Numbered from the stretch's first letter, positions 24,844-34,016 are shown. The stretch: 59,250 bases of DNA from Anaerovorax odorimutans (GCF_024459955.1 NZ_JANFXK010000020.1:1-59250), one strand, 5' to 3'. The notes: generated by a model not told the origin, from the sequence alone. Made by a program: numbers and translations.

Positions 24844-26388
24844 ATGGCAAATATCGTTATACCTATTGTCGTGGGAATTATAACCCTGCTGCTGGGGATT
24901 TTAATCGGATATATAATCAGAAAGACAGTTGGAGAAAAGGCGATCGGCAGTGCGGAACAGAAAGCGAAGAACCTGATTCTGGACGCCGAAAACAGATCGG
25001 AGACGATCCGTAAAGAGTATATACTCGAAGCCAAAGAAGAAGCGCATAAGCTCAGAAGCGACGCAGACCGCGAAATTCGCGAACGCCGTTCCGAGATTTC
25101 CAAATCGGAGCGCAGACTGATTCAAAAAGAGGAATCAATCGACAGAAAACTTGAAAATATAGAGAAAAAAGAAGAAAGCATTACAAGTAAAGAGCAATCG
25201 ATCATATCGAAGCAGAAAGAATTAGATCACGTACTGGAAAGACAGATGGAGGAGCTGGAAAAGATATCGGGCTACTCCGTAGAAGAAGCAAAAGCCATAT
25301 TGCTGGAAAACACGGAAAAGGAGATTCGTTACGAAGCATCCGTAATGATCAAGGACATCGAGGCCAAGGCCAAGGAAGAGGCGGACAAGAAAGCAAAAGA
25401 AATCATTACCGGAGCGATTCAGAGATGTGCCGCAGACCATGTGGCTGAAAGTACGGTTTCCGTTGTTCCGCTTCCAAATGATGAAATGAAGGGACGTATC
25501 ATTGGCAGAGAAGGAAGAAACATCAGAGCCATCGAAACTCTGACCGGCATCGACCTGATTATCGACGATACGCCGGAGGCAGTGATCTTATCGGGCTTTG
25601 ACCCGGTGAGAAGAGAAGTCGCACGGCTGTCTCTTGAGAAACTCATTGTTGACGGAAGAATCCACCCTGCAAGGATTGAAGAAATGGTTAAGAAATCCGA
25701 GCGGGAAGTCAATGCCATTATTAAAGAAGAAGGTGAACAGGCTACGTTCGAGGTGGGGATACATAACCTGCATCCGGAGCTTGTGAAGCTGCTGGGAAGA
25801 CTTAAATACCGGACGTCCTACGGACAGAACGTGCTGAAGCATTCCATCGAGGTAGCTCATCTGGCCGGTCTGATGGCCGGAGAACTGGGCTTGGATATTA
25901 CACTTGCCAAGAGAGCAGGCTTGCTCCATGATATCGGTAAAGCCATTGACCACGAAAAAGAAGGCACCCATGTTGATCTGGGAATCGAGGTACTGAAAAA
26001 GTACAAGGAGTCGGAAGCCGTTATCAACGGTATGGCAGCCCATCACGGCGACTACGAACCGAAGTCCATGGAAGCTGTGCTGATCGCAGCGGCGGACGCT
26101 CTGTCAGCAGCCAGACCCGGCGCAAGGAGAGAAACGCTGGAGACGTATATCAAGCGGCTGGAAAAGCTGGAAGATATCGCCAACACGACTCCGGGCGTGG
26201 ACAAATCTTTCGCCATTCAGGCAGGAAGAGAAATTCGGATCATCGCCAAACCGGACGAGGTCACCGACGAATCCATCATATTCCTGGCAAGGGATATTTC
26301 AAAGAAGATCGAATCGGAGCTTGAATATCCGGGACAGATCAAGGTTAATGTAGTTCGTGAGACGCGGGCTATTGATTATGCGAAATAA
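24844..26388 (+). CDS. rny: ribonuclease Y
   Basis: A 514-residue membrane-anchored endoribonuclease that starts mRNA decay. Seen in order: one N-terminal membrane helix, a long charged coiled coil (about 40-180), a KH domain with [19 protein letters not shown] (about 217-235), and an HD domain with [12 protein letters not shown] (about 359-370) and AAHHGDY. Full family length. AAAAGGAGGTG precedes the ATG. The stop codon is the first base pairs of a nested terminator hairpin. Confidence 0.96.
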   Translation: MANIVIPIVVGIITLLLGILIGYIIRKTVGEKAIGSAEQKAKNLILDAENRSETIRKEYILEAKEEAHKLRSDADREIRERRSEISKSERRLIQKEESIDRKLENIEKKEESITSKEQSIISKQKELDHVLERQMEELEKISGYSVEEAKAILLENTEKEIRYEASVMIKDIEAKAKEEADKKAKEIITGAIQRCAADHVAESTVSVVPLPNDEMKGRIIGREGRNIRAIETLTGIDLIIDDTPEAVILSGFDPVRREVARLSLEKLIVDGRIHPARIEEMVKKSEREVNAIIKEEGEQATFEVGIHNLHPELVKLLGRLKYRTSYGQNVLKHSIEVAHLAGLMAGELGLDITLAKRAGLLHDIGKAIDHEKEGTHVDLGIEVLKKYKESEAVINGMAAHHGDYEPKSMEAVLIAAADALSAARPGARRETLETYIKRLEKLEDIANTTPGVDKSFAIQAGREIRIIAKPDEVTDESIIFLARDISKKIESELEYPGQIKVNVVRETRAIDYAK

Positions 26389-26480
26389 AGGAGAATGTTT
26401 TACTCCGGCTATTAGTCCTCGGAACCCCGCAGCTGCGGGGTTCCTGCGGAGATAGCCTGCGTAAGAACATTCTCCTTTTT
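26387..26480 (+). terminator. nested-palindrome terminator of rny
   Basis: The outer stem AAAGGAGAATGTT (26387-26399) pairs perfectly with 26466-26478, then T-run. Inside are GGCTAT/ATAGCC (26407-26412 and 26452-26457) and a perfect 24-base palindrome at 26421-26444 (GGAACCCCGC / GCGGGGTTCC). The left arm begins in the rny stop codon. Confidence 0.8.
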
Positions 26481-26806
26481 GATAGATAAGATTTTGGTTG
26501 GGGGAAGGGCGTTGATGGTTTGGGAGATAAGCAAATGTTTTACTCCGGCTATGGCCTTTTTGCCCGCTGCTTTAGCGGCGTTGGCAAAACGGACAGCGAA
26601 GCGGAGCGGAGGAGTGAGCGGGCAGCGAACGTTGTCCTCGGAACCCCGCAACTGCGGGGTTCCTGCGGAGATAGCCTGCGTAAGAACATTCTCCTTTTTG
26701 GTAGATAAGACTTTGGTTGTGGGGAGGGCGTTGGTAGTTTGGGAAATAGGGATGATGATTTTGCTATGGACACAGCTTTTTTGCCCGGCGCTTTAGCGGC
26801 GTTGTG
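26395..26806. repeat. duplicated palindromic module downstream of rny
   Basis: Three sequence blocks recur. M1 (ATGTTTTACTCCGGCTAT) is at 26395 and 26534. M3 (112 bases, including the 24-base palindrome and AACATTCTCCTTTTT) is at 26417-26528 and 26636-26748, 219 bases apart. M2 (TTTAGCGGCGTTG core) is at 26570 and 26791. The order is M1-M3, M1-M2-M3, M2. No protein is evident. Confidence 0.8.
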
Positions 26807-26819
26807 TAAAATTTTAACA

Positions 26820-26863
26820 TTTGTGTTCTAAAAGGGCGGGTTTGCTGCTGATGCCCACACAAA
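26820..26863 (+). repeat. 44-bp hairpin repeat, copy 1
   Basis: TTTGTGTTC, 23 bases, TGCCCACACAAA. The outer seven bases (TTTGTGT/ACACAAA) pair perfectly. The preceding nine bases ATTTTAACA are shared with copy 3 at 55911. The rest of 26864-27119 holds copy 2 and nothing else recognisable apart from the next gene's leader. Confidence 0.7.
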
Positions 26864-26997
26864 TCCGATGCAAAGGGGCGTATGATGAGATTAATTTGCT
26901 TTAAAAAGTGCAGATTTGCATATCAATTTGCTGTTTTTGACGAATGAACGGGTCGATTCTTGTTCGCAAACGGGATTCGACGCTGCTTTAGGGTGAT

Positions 26998-27041
26998 TTT
27001 GTGTGGGCATCGGCTGTAAATTAGCCTGTCTCGAACACAAA
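26998..27041 (-). repeat. 44-bp hairpin repeat, copy 2 (inverted)
   Basis: TTTGTGTGGGCA, 23 bases, GAACACAAA: the reverse complement arrangement of copy 1 with identical spacing. Copies 1 and 2 bound a 222-base segment just before the flavoprotein gene. Confidence 0.7.
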
Positions 27042-27119
27042 TCGCCAAAAACCTTTGAATTGGGCCGAATCTATATTATAATCATTAGTAATAAATTTGA
27101 TTGTTGAGGGAGGTAACGT

Positions 27120-27659
27120 ATGAAGGCTTTATTGTTAAACGGTAGTCCAAGAAAGGGCAATACTTGTGCGGCGCTTGACGCGTTAAAAAAGGGAATGGCA
27201 AATATACAGGGCCTAGAGCTGAAAGAGGTGGTTGCGGAACAGGTAAGCGTCAGCCCATGCATTGCCTGTGAATCCTGCGGAAGCAACAGCCACTGTGTAT
27301 TTGAGGATGATACCAATGATATTGTGGACGCAGTGGTGGCAGCAGATATCCTGGTATTTGCCACTCCGGTCTACTGGTGGGGCATGACGGCACAGCTGAA
27401 AACCATTATTGACAAATTTTATTCCCGGTCAAAAGATCTTCACGATTTGAAAAAGCAGGTGGGCGTGATCGTAATCGGCGAGGCGCAGCAGGACGACCCT
27501 CAGTACGAAATCATTCCTAAGCAGTTCGCTTGTATCTGCGGCTACCTGGGCTGGGAAATCGCTTTTTCCAAGACCTATACGGCGGCAGCTGCCGATGATC
27601 TGGCAAAGTCGGATGAAGCAATGAAAGAAATCGAGATGCTTTGGAAGAACTTTAAATAA
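27120..27659 (+). CDS. flavodoxin-like NAD(P)H-dependent FMN reductase / iron-sulfur flavoprotein family
   Basis: A 179-residue cytoplasmic flavoprotein. The FMN loop NGSPRKGNTCAALD is at the N-terminus, a CIACESC-x6-C cluster at about 47-60 matches the iron-sulfur flavoprotein pattern, and ATPVYWWGMTAQLK (about 81-94) is the second flavin loop. Electron donor and acceptor unknown. ATG follows TTGAGGGAGG. Downstream lies a remnant of an IS3-type transposase rather than an operon partner. Paralogue of the proteins at 140 and 47123. Confidence 0.85.
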   Translation: MKALLLNGSPRKGNTCAALDALKKGMANIQGLELKEVVAEQVSVSPCIACESCGSNSHCVFEDDTNDIVDAVVAADILVFATPVYWWGMTAQLKTIIDKFYSRSKDLHDLKKQVGVIVIGEAQQDDPQYEIIPKQFACICGYLGWEIAFSKTYTAAAADDLAKSDEAMKEIEMLWKNFK

Positions 27660-27674
27660 AGGAATTCGTAAGCT

Positions 27675-27770
27675 GGACTCAATGAAACGGGTTGGGCTCA
27701 CTCTCTGAGCTACCTGACTCCAAAACAGTATCGGCAATACTTTGCGGATTCATCAATGACTACTTATTAA
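27675..27770 (+). pseudogene. C-terminal remnant of an IS3-family transposase
   Basis: A 31-codon frame ending in TAA reads ...TGWAHSLSYLTPKQYRQYF..., resembling the last residues of IS3 OrfB integrases (the H-S-x-L-x-Y-x-T-P-x-x-Y/F motif). The frame is blocked upstream by TAA and no DDE catalytic part, inverted repeat or orfA is seen, so this is only a scar. Confidence 0.4.
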
Positions 27771-27861
27771 GATAACTGTCTACTTTTTGTTGACTAATGC
27801 ACCCGGATCTCTGGCGATAATGTAGACGGGTTTGTGTTTACACTTCTATAAGAAATAGCAG

Positions 27862-27905
27862 AGGTGCCTTCCTCGACTGTGATAGCTGGGGAAGGCACCT
27901 TTTAA
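27862..27905 (+). terminator. intrinsic terminator
   Basis: AGGTGCCTTCC (27862-27872) pairs with GGAAGGCACCT (27890-27900), followed by TTTT. Confidence 0.8.
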
Positions 27906-27950
27906 TGTGATGATTTTCAGCGGCAGCAGCAGAAAGTTGCGCTGGGGTTC

Positions 27951-28004
27951 TTGACAAACAAAAGAAAAAGGCACATAATTGAACTATAAAGTTTTTAAAA
28001 AACT
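27951..28004 (+). promoter_or_regulatory. promoter and operator of the TetR-efflux operon
   Basis: TTGACA (27951-27956) and CATAAT (27974-27979) are 17 bases apart. Immediately downstream, AGTTTTTAAAAAACT (27990-28004) is a perfect dyad placed where a bound TetR protein would block transcription. Confidence 0.65.
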
Positions 28005-28068
28005 CGCCAGTATCCTGAATGACAAAAGGATGCGCAGGGGGAGTTTTTATTTGGGAGGAAATTGATTC

Positions 28069-28863
28069 ATGGAAATAAAAAAGCAACATATACTGGAGGC
28101 AGCCTCTGAATTATTTCTGGAAAAGGGCTACACAAGCACATCCATGCAGGATGTGGCGGAAGGCTGCAATGTTTCAAAGGCAACTCTCTATAAATTTTTT
28201 CAGTCAAAGGAAAGCTTGGGAATCATGGGGATGTTTTATCTGACCGGACAGATGACAGAGCGAGTTGAAAAGGTTGTGAGCGCGGGAAACATGGCACCCA
28301 GGGATATTTTGCGGGAGAGCATTATCATACGCATGGAGCGGTGTGCCGACCGGAACCGGTTTATCGATGAGCTGCTTTTTTCTCTTCCACAGGATCAGAG
28401 AGAAAATTATTTGCCGGCGATTAACAAAAGCCGTTTTGATATATTTGAATTGTTTTCCGGAATCATTATGAAAGCCTTCGGGCTGGAGAATGAAACCATT
28501 GCCAGTGAGCTGACGCTCAACCTCAACGGTTTGATTAAAGAAATCACCTTTATAGCCGGGGAGACCATTTTGGAGCTGGATGAAAGAAAGACTGCGGACT
28601 TCATCATTGACAGTCTGGAAGCCATTATGGAAAAACGGAGAAATAAGAAATCTCTCATGACAGAGGAACAGCTGACAGCACTGCGGAAGGCATTTTGTGA
28701 TGAAGGAAAAATGCTGCGTTCCGTTCTTCGTAAAAAGAGATTGATGGGTTCCCTTCGGGGGACGCTGGATGACTATGAGAAAAACGGCCGCACCCTCAGT
28801 TTGCAGGAGGCGGAAGCCATAATCGGGGAATTGAAGCAGCTTGAAGAAAGCGAGGAGGTATAA
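28069..28863 (+). CDS. TetR/AcrR family transcriptional regulator
   Basis: A 264-residue regulator. The N-terminal helix-turn-helix (KQHILEAASELFLEKGYTSTSMQDVAEGCNVSKATLYKFF, about residues 4-43) is textbook TetR. The ligand domain follows. The last 60 residues (from about 200) are charged and helical, longer than the family norm of about 200 residues and resembling a small MerR-like or coiled-coil tail. Start ATG follows GGGAGGAA. It ends one base before the gene for a DHA2 efflux pump, which it most likely represses. Its inducer is unknown. Confidence 0.9.
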   Translation: MEIKKQHILEAASELFLEKGYTSTSMQDVAEGCNVSKATLYKFFQSKESLGIMGMFYLTGQMTERVEKVVSAGNMAPRDILRESIIIRMERCADRNRFIDELLFSLPQDQRENYLPAINKSRFDIFELFSGIIMKAFGLENETIASELTLNLNGLIKEITFIAGETILELDERKTADFIIDSLEAIMEKRRNKKSLMTEEQLTALRKAFCDEGKMLRSVLRKKRLMGSLRGTLDDYEKNGRTLSLQEAEAIIGELKQLEESEEV

Positions 28864-28864
28864 A

Positions 28865-30289
28865 ATGGATGAACATGTTGTTCAGAAAAAAGGTGAAAAC
28901 CACCATATTTTAATTATTGGTGTTATGCTCTCGGGGGCGTTTATCGCGGTTCTCAATCAGACCGTGCTTTCACCGGCGCTCCCCAGCATCATGCGGGATA
29001 TGAATATTACAGCGGTGGAAGGTCAGTGGCTGACGACGGCCTTTATGCTGGTTAATGGCATTATGATTCCCATAACCGCGTATCTGATCAATCGCTTTAC
29101 CACCAGGCAGATTTTCCTGAGTTCGATGATCCTGTTTACCATGGGAACGGCTCTGGCTGGATTTTCAAAAACCTTTCTGGTCCTTTTGATCGCACGTATC
29201 CTGCAGGCCATGGCAGCGGGCATTCTCATGCCGATGATTCAGACGGTCATTCTGCTGCTTTTCCCCAGAGAGAAAAGAGGCTCGGCCATGGGAACGGTGG
29301 GAATCGTAATCGCTTTCGCACCTGCCGTAGGCCCGACTCTATCGGGCTGGTTTGTCGATGCGTGGGGCTGGAACAGTATTTTTCTGGTTATTGCGCCGCT
29401 GGCGGCCATTGACGTGCTCTTTGGCTTTGGCCTTTTGAAAAATGTCGGCGAGACGAAAAAACTTAAGCTGGACCAGCGTTCTGTGATTTATTCCACGCTG
29501 GGATTCGGCGGGCTGCTCTACGGGTGCAGCTCGGCCGGAAGCTACGGGTGGTTTCATCCTATGACCCTGGCTCCTTTGGTGGCGGGAATCGTATTTCTGG
29601 TTGTTTTTGTGAGGAGACAGCTTAAGACAGAGAATCCTCTATTGGAACTGAAAATACTCAAAACCAGAATTTTTGCTTATTCCACCATCATTGCCATGAT
29701 TGTAAACGCCTCCCTGATTGCAGGTACGATTATCACTCCGATCTACCTGCAAAACGTGCTGCATTTTTCAGCGCTGCAATCCGGCCTGATTATGCTGCCG
29801 GGGGCGGTACTCATGGGCATTATGAGTCCAATTACCGGAAATCTGTTCGACCGGTTCGGGCCAAGAGGAATTGCCATTACCGGCCTTACCATTATGACCG
29901 GGTTTTCCTTCTTCTTTGTGTTTATCGATGAGACTTGGGTATTTTCTCATCTTTGTATCATCTACACGGTGAGACTGTTTGGTATGTCCATGGTCAACAT
30001 GCCGCTGACAACCTGGGGACTCAACTCGCTGGAGAATAATATGATCGCCCACGGCAGCGCTATCAACAATACTGCCAGGCAGGTAGCGGGTTCCATCGGT
30101 ACGGCCATCCTGATTACGATTATGGCTATGGTGACAGCGCTGAACCAGGGGGCAGGGGAACTGGAAGCTACACTGAGAGGCATGCATGCCGCTTACGGAG
30201 TTGCAGCCTGTCTGGGCGTGGTGGCGCTGGTGATGGCCATCCTCTTTGTAAAAAGAGAAAAGCGGACGGACGATATCTTTTGCGATTGA
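28865..30289 (+). CDS. DHA2-family multidrug efflux MFS transporter
   Basis: A 474-residue drug:proton antiporter with about 14 membrane helices. Motif A-type LINRFTTRQIFL, the antiporter motif C region GIVIAFAPAVGPTLSGWFVDAWGWNSIFLV (about 150-175) and an opening VLNQTVLSPALPSIMRDM match EmrB/QacA proteins. ATG at 28865 has GAGGAGGT just before it, inside the end of the TetR gene, so translation is coupled. No membrane-fusion partner is encoded, as expected for a Gram-positive cell envelope. Confidence 0.92.
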   Translation: MDEHVVQKKGENHHILIIGVMLSGAFIAVLNQTVLSPALPSIMRDMNITAVEGQWLTTAFMLVNGIMIPITAYLINRFTTRQIFLSSMILFTMGTALAGFSKTFLVLLIARILQAMAAGILMPMIQTVILLLFPREKRGSAMGTVGIVIAFAPAVGPTLSGWFVDAWGWNSIFLVIAPLAAIDVLFGFGLLKNVGETKKLKLDQRSVIYSTLGFGGLLYGCSSAGSYGWFHPMTLAPLVAGIVFLVVFVRRQLKTENPLLELKILKTRIFAYSTIIAMIVNASLIAGTIITPIYLQNVLHFSALQSGLIMLPGAVLMGIMSPITGNLFDRFGPRGIAITGLTIMTGFSFFFVFIDETWVFSHLCIIYTVRLFGMSMVNMPLTTWGLNSLENNMIAHGSAINNTARQVAGSIGTAILITIMAMVTALNQGAGELEATLRGMHAAYGVAACLGVVALVMAILFVKREKRTDDIFCD

Positions 30290-30331
30290 TTTTATGTTAC
30301 AATAGAAGAAAAACAATGGGAGGCAACAATA

Positions 30332-30973
30332 ATGAGCAAGCAGCATCATGTTATAACAATTGGCAGGCAGCTGGGAAGCGGCGGTTCTGACATGGGCAAA
30401 GCCATTGCGGAGTATTTTGGCTTTAAATACATAGACAAAGAGATTCTGGTCAAGGCGGCGGAGGTCATGAATATGACGGAAGAAAATCTGGAATATGTGG
30501 ATGAAAAGAACACTACGGTTTGGACCACGCTGGCCCAGACCGCAGTCTATGAAATGCCCTATATCGCAGATGAGTGGTACGTACCTACCAGCAAGCAGCT
30601 TTTCGATACACAGACCAGAATTATGCGGGAAGCAGTGGAAGCCGGCCCCTGTGTGATTATCGGCCGGTGTGCGCCGCATCTGTTCCGGAATTATGAAAAG
30701 CACGCCAGCATCTTTTTACAGGCGGACATGGAAGCGCGTATGAAACGGCTGGAAAAAACGCTGGGGAAACCAGTAAAGGGCGATAAGGGCAGAAGGCAGA
30801 TGGAAAAAGAGGACCGGGAAAGGGCGCGTTATTACAATACCTTTACCGGCAGGAAGTGGCTGGATCTTCGGGAATACGATTTTGTTCTCGATACAACGCC
30901 GTTCTCCGATGAGCAGACCCAGGAGCTTTTGGTCAATTACATCAAAACCAGATTCCCGGAACTGCGAGGATAG
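30332..30973 (+). CDS. cytidylate kinase-like family protein
   Basis: A 213-residue P-loop protein. ITIGRQLGSGGSDMGKAIAEYFGFKYIDKEIL (about 9-40) is the modified P-loop of the cytidylate-kinase-like family (distinct from true Cmk, encoded at 13695), and CVIIGRCAPHLFRNY marks the central strand. Substrate unknown. Start ATG follows GGGAGGC. It stands alone, 42 bases after the efflux gene, with its own AT-rich leader. Downstream begin the R1/R2 repeats. Confidence 0.85.
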   Translation: MSKQHHVITIGRQLGSGGSDMGKAIAEYFGFKYIDKEILVKAAEVMNMTEENLEYVDEKNTTVWTTLAQTAVYEMPYIADEWYVPTSKQLFDTQTRIMREAVEAGPCVIIGRCAPHLFRNYEKHASIFLQADMEARMKRLEKTLGKPVKGDKGRRQMEKEDRERARYYNTFTGRKWLDLREYDFVLDTTPFSDEQTQELLVNYIKTRFPELRG

Positions 30974-30984
30974 TTCTATTGGCA

Positions 30985-31190
30985 TTTGGCCAAATTGCTA
31001 TTTTTATCAACACGCAGCGAAAAAACAGGTTCTTGTTGGCCTTTTTTCAAGGATACAGAGCATGGGAGCAGAAAAATTCGGTCAATATGCAGATTTGAAC
31101 AGGATCAGAGATCGCAAACCTTGGAAATACTTCAACAACAAAAGCGAAATGAATCCATTGTTGAACAAATAGGCATATCAGTTAAAAAAG
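30985..31190 (+). repeat. interspersed repeat R1, copy A (core only)
   Basis: About 205 bases related to R1 copies at 35.7 kb and 40.0-40.6 kb. Shared landmarks are ATTGCTATTTTTATCAACAC, CTTTTTTCAAGGATACAGAG, CGCAAACCTTGGAAATAC and TTGTTGAACAAATAGGCATA. Open frames through it are short and not kept between copies. Confidence 0.75.
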
Positions 31191-31470
31191 GCTGCATTCT
31201 ACCAGGAAGAAACGTCTATCCAATTTCAGCTTATAACGTGCTAAATTGATTTCGGAGCTTTCATCAAAAAAAGAAATGAAAGCGGATCTTTTTTCAACGT
31301 TTCTTGCCCTTGCTGGTCGATTTTAAGGGGAATTTCCCGAAAATAAATTCGTAAAACCTGCAAACCCACATGTTTTGTCCGCTCCAGCCCAGCCTCAAAG
31401 CAAAAAGCGCCAAGCTACCTTTTTGTCAGGCCGCCGGCAAGCTTTGCGATTGCTAATCTTTGACGCACAA
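31191..31470 (-). repeat. interspersed repeat R2, copy A
   Basis: About 280 bases whose reverse complement matches 36185-36450. Landmarks on the plus strand: GGATCTTTTTTCAACGTTTC, TTGCCCTTGCTGGTCGA, AACCCACATGTTTTGTCCGC and CAAAGCAAAAAGCGCCAAGC. It abuts R1 copy A and precedes the cysteine desulfurase terminator/promoter region. Confidence 0.7.
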
Positions 31471-31476
31471 AAAAAT

Positions 31477-31518
31477 AACGCCCTGTGCAATTCGTTAAAA
31501 AACGGCACAGGGCGTTTT
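31477..31518 (+). terminator. intrinsic terminator
   Basis: AACGCCCTGTGC (31477-31488) pairs with GCACAGGGCGTT (31505-31516), then TT. It separates the repeat region from the cysteine desulfurase unit. Confidence 0.75.
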
Positions 31519-31564
31519 CAGCGTGCGCCCGGCGGCGCTGTTTTGCCAATCTGCCTTTCTGTTA

Positions 31565-31593
31565 TTGACGTTCCCCGGCCAATGAGATAAAAT
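31565..31593 (+). promoter_or_regulatory. sigma-A promoter of the nifS-thiI unit
   Basis: TTGACG (31565-31570), 17-base spacer, TAAAAT (31588-31593), 28 bases before the start codon. Confidence 0.7.
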
Positions 31594-31620
31594 AAATTGG
31601 TTACAGACAAAGGAGAATCT

Positions 31621-32748
31621 ATGATTTATTTGGATAACAGTGCGACAACAAGACAGCATGATCGGGTCACAGAGATCATGGTCAAATATATGAAAGAGGA
31701 CTTCGGAAACCCTTCTTCTCTCTACAGCCTGGGAGTAACGGCTGAAAAGGCCGTGAAAGAGGCCCGGAAAAAGCTGATGAGGGCGATGGATCTTAAGCAG
31801 GGAAATCTTTATTTTACCTCCTGCGGTACGGAGGCCGACAGCATGGCTCTTTTGGGAGCTGCGCAGGCCCGCAGGAGAAGAGGAAACCGGATCATTACCT
31901 CGCAGGTGGAGCATCCGGCTGTGCTGGAAGCCTGCAAGCGGCTGGAGGATCAGGGCTTTGAAGTGATCTATGTGGGCGTGGATAAGAATTGCCGGCTCAA
32001 CATGGACCAGCTTGCTGCCGCCATAAACGAGGAAACAATCCTCATTTCCATCATGCAGGTGAACAATGAGACCGGGGCGGTCATGCCTGTCGATGAGGTC
32101 GGGGATATCAAGAAAAACGCGCTTCTGCATACCGATGCGGTACAGGCCCTGGGAAAGCTTCCTCTGCCCAGGAAAGCCGATATGATTTCCGTCAGTGGCC
32201 ATAAGATTCACGGACCGAAAGGCATCGGAGCTTTATGGATCGACAAGGGTGTGAATATTCCCGCCTTTCTTGTGGGCGGCGGCCAGGAGTCCGGTATGCG
32301 TTCGGGTACGGAAAACGTTCCTGCCATTGCCGGATTTGGTGAAGCCGCGGAGCTTTCCGCGTCAGAATCAGCCGGAGCGGATTCGGTCCGCAAGGTCAGG
32401 GACTACCTGCTTGCGGGTATTAGAGATGAGATCAGAGATATCCGGGTCAACAGCCCCGAGGACGGATGCCCATCGGTGCTGAATATTTCTTTTCTGGGCA
32501 CCAGGGCAGAAGTCCTTTTACACACCTTAGAACAGGATGAAATCTACGTTTCCACAGGATCCGCGTGCTCGTCCAATAAAAAGGGACAGAGCCATGTGCT
32601 GACGGCCATGGGCCTTTCCGACAAGGAAATAGAAGGCGCTATCCGCTTCAGCTTTAGCAGATATAATCGTATTGAGGAAATGGACCTGGTACTGGAAAAA
32701 GTAAAAGCCGCGGTGGCTCGTTTTCGGAAGCTGGGCAGTTTCCGGTAA
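31621..32748 (+). CDS. cysteine desulfurase (NifS/IscS-like)
   Basis: A 375-residue PLP enzyme that takes sulfur from cysteine. Features: IYLDNSATTRQH start, VEHPAVLE, HTDAVQALGKLP, the PLP lysine in SVSGHKIHGPKG (about 191-202) and the persulfide cysteine in STGSACSSNKKG (about 311-322). ATG at 31621 follows AAAGGAGA; the longer frame from 31597 lacks a ribosome site. The gene is followed 44 bases later by thiI, so its main job is probably to feed sulfur for 4-thiouridine in tRNA, as in other Firmicutes where a dedicated NifS pairs with ThiI. Confidence 0.92.
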   Translation: MIYLDNSATTRQHDRVTEIMVKYMKEDFGNPSSLYSLGVTAEKAVKEARKKLMRAMDLKQGNLYFTSCGTEADSMALLGAAQARRRRGNRIITSQVEHPAVLEACKRLEDQGFEVIYVGVDKNCRLNMDQLAAAINEETILISIMQVNNETGAVMPVDEVGDIKKNALLHTDAVQALGKLPLPRKADMISVSGHKIHGPKGIGALWIDKGVNIPAFLVGGGQESGMRSGTENVPAIAGFGEAAELSASESAGADSVRKVRDYLLAGIRDEIRDIRVNSPEDGCPSVLNISFLGTRAEVLLHTLEQDEIYVSTGSACSSNKKGQSHVLTAMGLSDKEIEGAIRFSFSRYNRIEEMDLVLEKVKAAVARFRKLGSFR

Positions 32749-32792
32749 GCGCTCAGGCGGCTTGGCCAGGTAAACGAAAAAAGGAGAAATCA

Positions 32793-33980
32793 ATGAATCA
32801 GGAACATATTTTCATCGTAAGATGCGGTGAGGTGGCGCTCAAGGGCATGAACAAGCCTTACTTCGAGCGCATGCTGGCAGAACGTATCCGCAAGCTGCTC
32901 AAACGGAAATTCGATCGTTTCGATGTGAAGCGTCATGAAGGACTTATCTTCGTGCGGGCAGATAAAGAGTATGATAAAGAGGCTATCATCAAGGAGATTT
33001 CCAAGGTGTTTGGCGTAGCTTCCATCAGTCCGGCAGTGGAAACCGAGTCCAATCTGGACGCCATCGGCGAGGCGGCCATCGAATATATGAATGAGCTGAT
33101 TGAAGAAAAGGGCATAAAGACCTTTAAAGTAAATGCCAAACGGGCCGATAAGAATTTCCCTGTAAAGTCGCCGGAAATCGGCAGAATTATCGGGGCTAAA
33201 ATTTTGATTGGCTGCAAAGTGCTGAAAGTAGATGTTCATAACCCGGACTGCCTGCTGTTCGTGGATGTGCGTCACGACAAATCCTACATTTATCAGGATA
33301 AGATCGCGGGCTTCGGAGGTTTGCCTCTGGGCACCAACGGAAAGGGTATGACCCTGCTGTCCGGCGGTATCGACAGTCCGGTTGCCACCTGGATGATGGC
33401 AAAGCGGGGAATGCTCATCGAAGCGATCCATTTCCATTCTTACCCCTACACCAGCCAGCGGGCGCAGGAAAAGGTGGAAGAGCTGGCAAAGATCGTTGCC
33501 ACTTACTGCGGGCGGTTTAAAATGCATGTTATCAACCTGTTGCCGATTCAGGAGCAAATCGTGCAGAATTGCCCGGAAGAAGAGACAACTATTCTGGTGC
33601 GCCGCTTTATGATGCGGATTGCCGAGCAGGTAGCCTGCGAGACAGGCTGTGGTATGCTGATCACCGGGGAAAATCTGGGGCAGGTTGCCAGCCAGACAGC
33701 GGAAGCCCTGGTGGTGACAGACGCGTCCGTGCAGATGCCGGTCATGCGGCCGCTGATTGCCATGGATAAAGTGGATATTATGGATAAGGCGCGGGAGATC
33801 GGAACTTATGAAACCTCCATTCAGCCTTATGAGGACTGCTGTACCGTGTTTCTGCCAAAACATCCGGCCACCAAGCCCAAGCTGGAACGCATTCTGGCAT
33901 CCGAAAGCAAGCTGGATTGCGACAAATTAATCGCCGATGCCGTAGCTTCCCGCGAGACGATCGACATAAAACCCGAATAA
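32793..33980 (+). CDS. thiI: tRNA 4-thiouridine synthase ThiI
   Basis: A 395-residue enzyme that thiolates U8 of tRNA. N-terminal ferredoxin-like region and THUMP domain (about 60-165), then a PP-loop adenylation domain with LLSGGIDSPVA (about 187-197) and HFHSYPYTS. The C-terminal rhodanese domain of the E. coli protein is absent, the usual short form in Firmicutes, where the neighbouring cysteine desulfurase gives sulfur directly. AAAAAGGAG lies before the ATG. Confidence 0.95.
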   Translation: MNQEHIFIVRCGEVALKGMNKPYFERMLAERIRKLLKRKFDRFDVKRHEGLIFVRADKEYDKEAIIKEISKVFGVASISPAVETESNLDAIGEAAIEYMNELIEEKGIKTFKVNAKRADKNFPVKSPEIGRIIGAKILIGCKVLKVDVHNPDCLLFVDVRHDKSYIYQDKIAGFGGLPLGTNGKGMTLLSGGIDSPVATWMMAKRGMLIEAIHFHSYPYTSQRAQEKVEELAKIVATYCGRFKMHVINLLPIQEQIVQNCPEEETTILVRRFMMRIAEQVACETGCGMLITGENLGQVASQTAEALVVTDASVQMPVMRPLIAMDKVDIMDKAREIGTYETSIQPYEDCCTVFLPKHPATKPKLERILASESKLDCDKLIADAVASRETIDIKPE

Positions 33981-34016
33981 ACGCTAAAAATAGAAGAATT
34001 TCCTCCTTTTCTCTTA

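Noticed and set aside
26395-26806. CRISPR array
   Set aside because: Repeated palindromes are 219 bases apart with shared, not unique, spacers and only two copies.
29768-30703. 311-codon minus-strand frame across the efflux and kinase-like genes
   Set aside because: Antisense shadow spanning two real genes and their intergenic gap.
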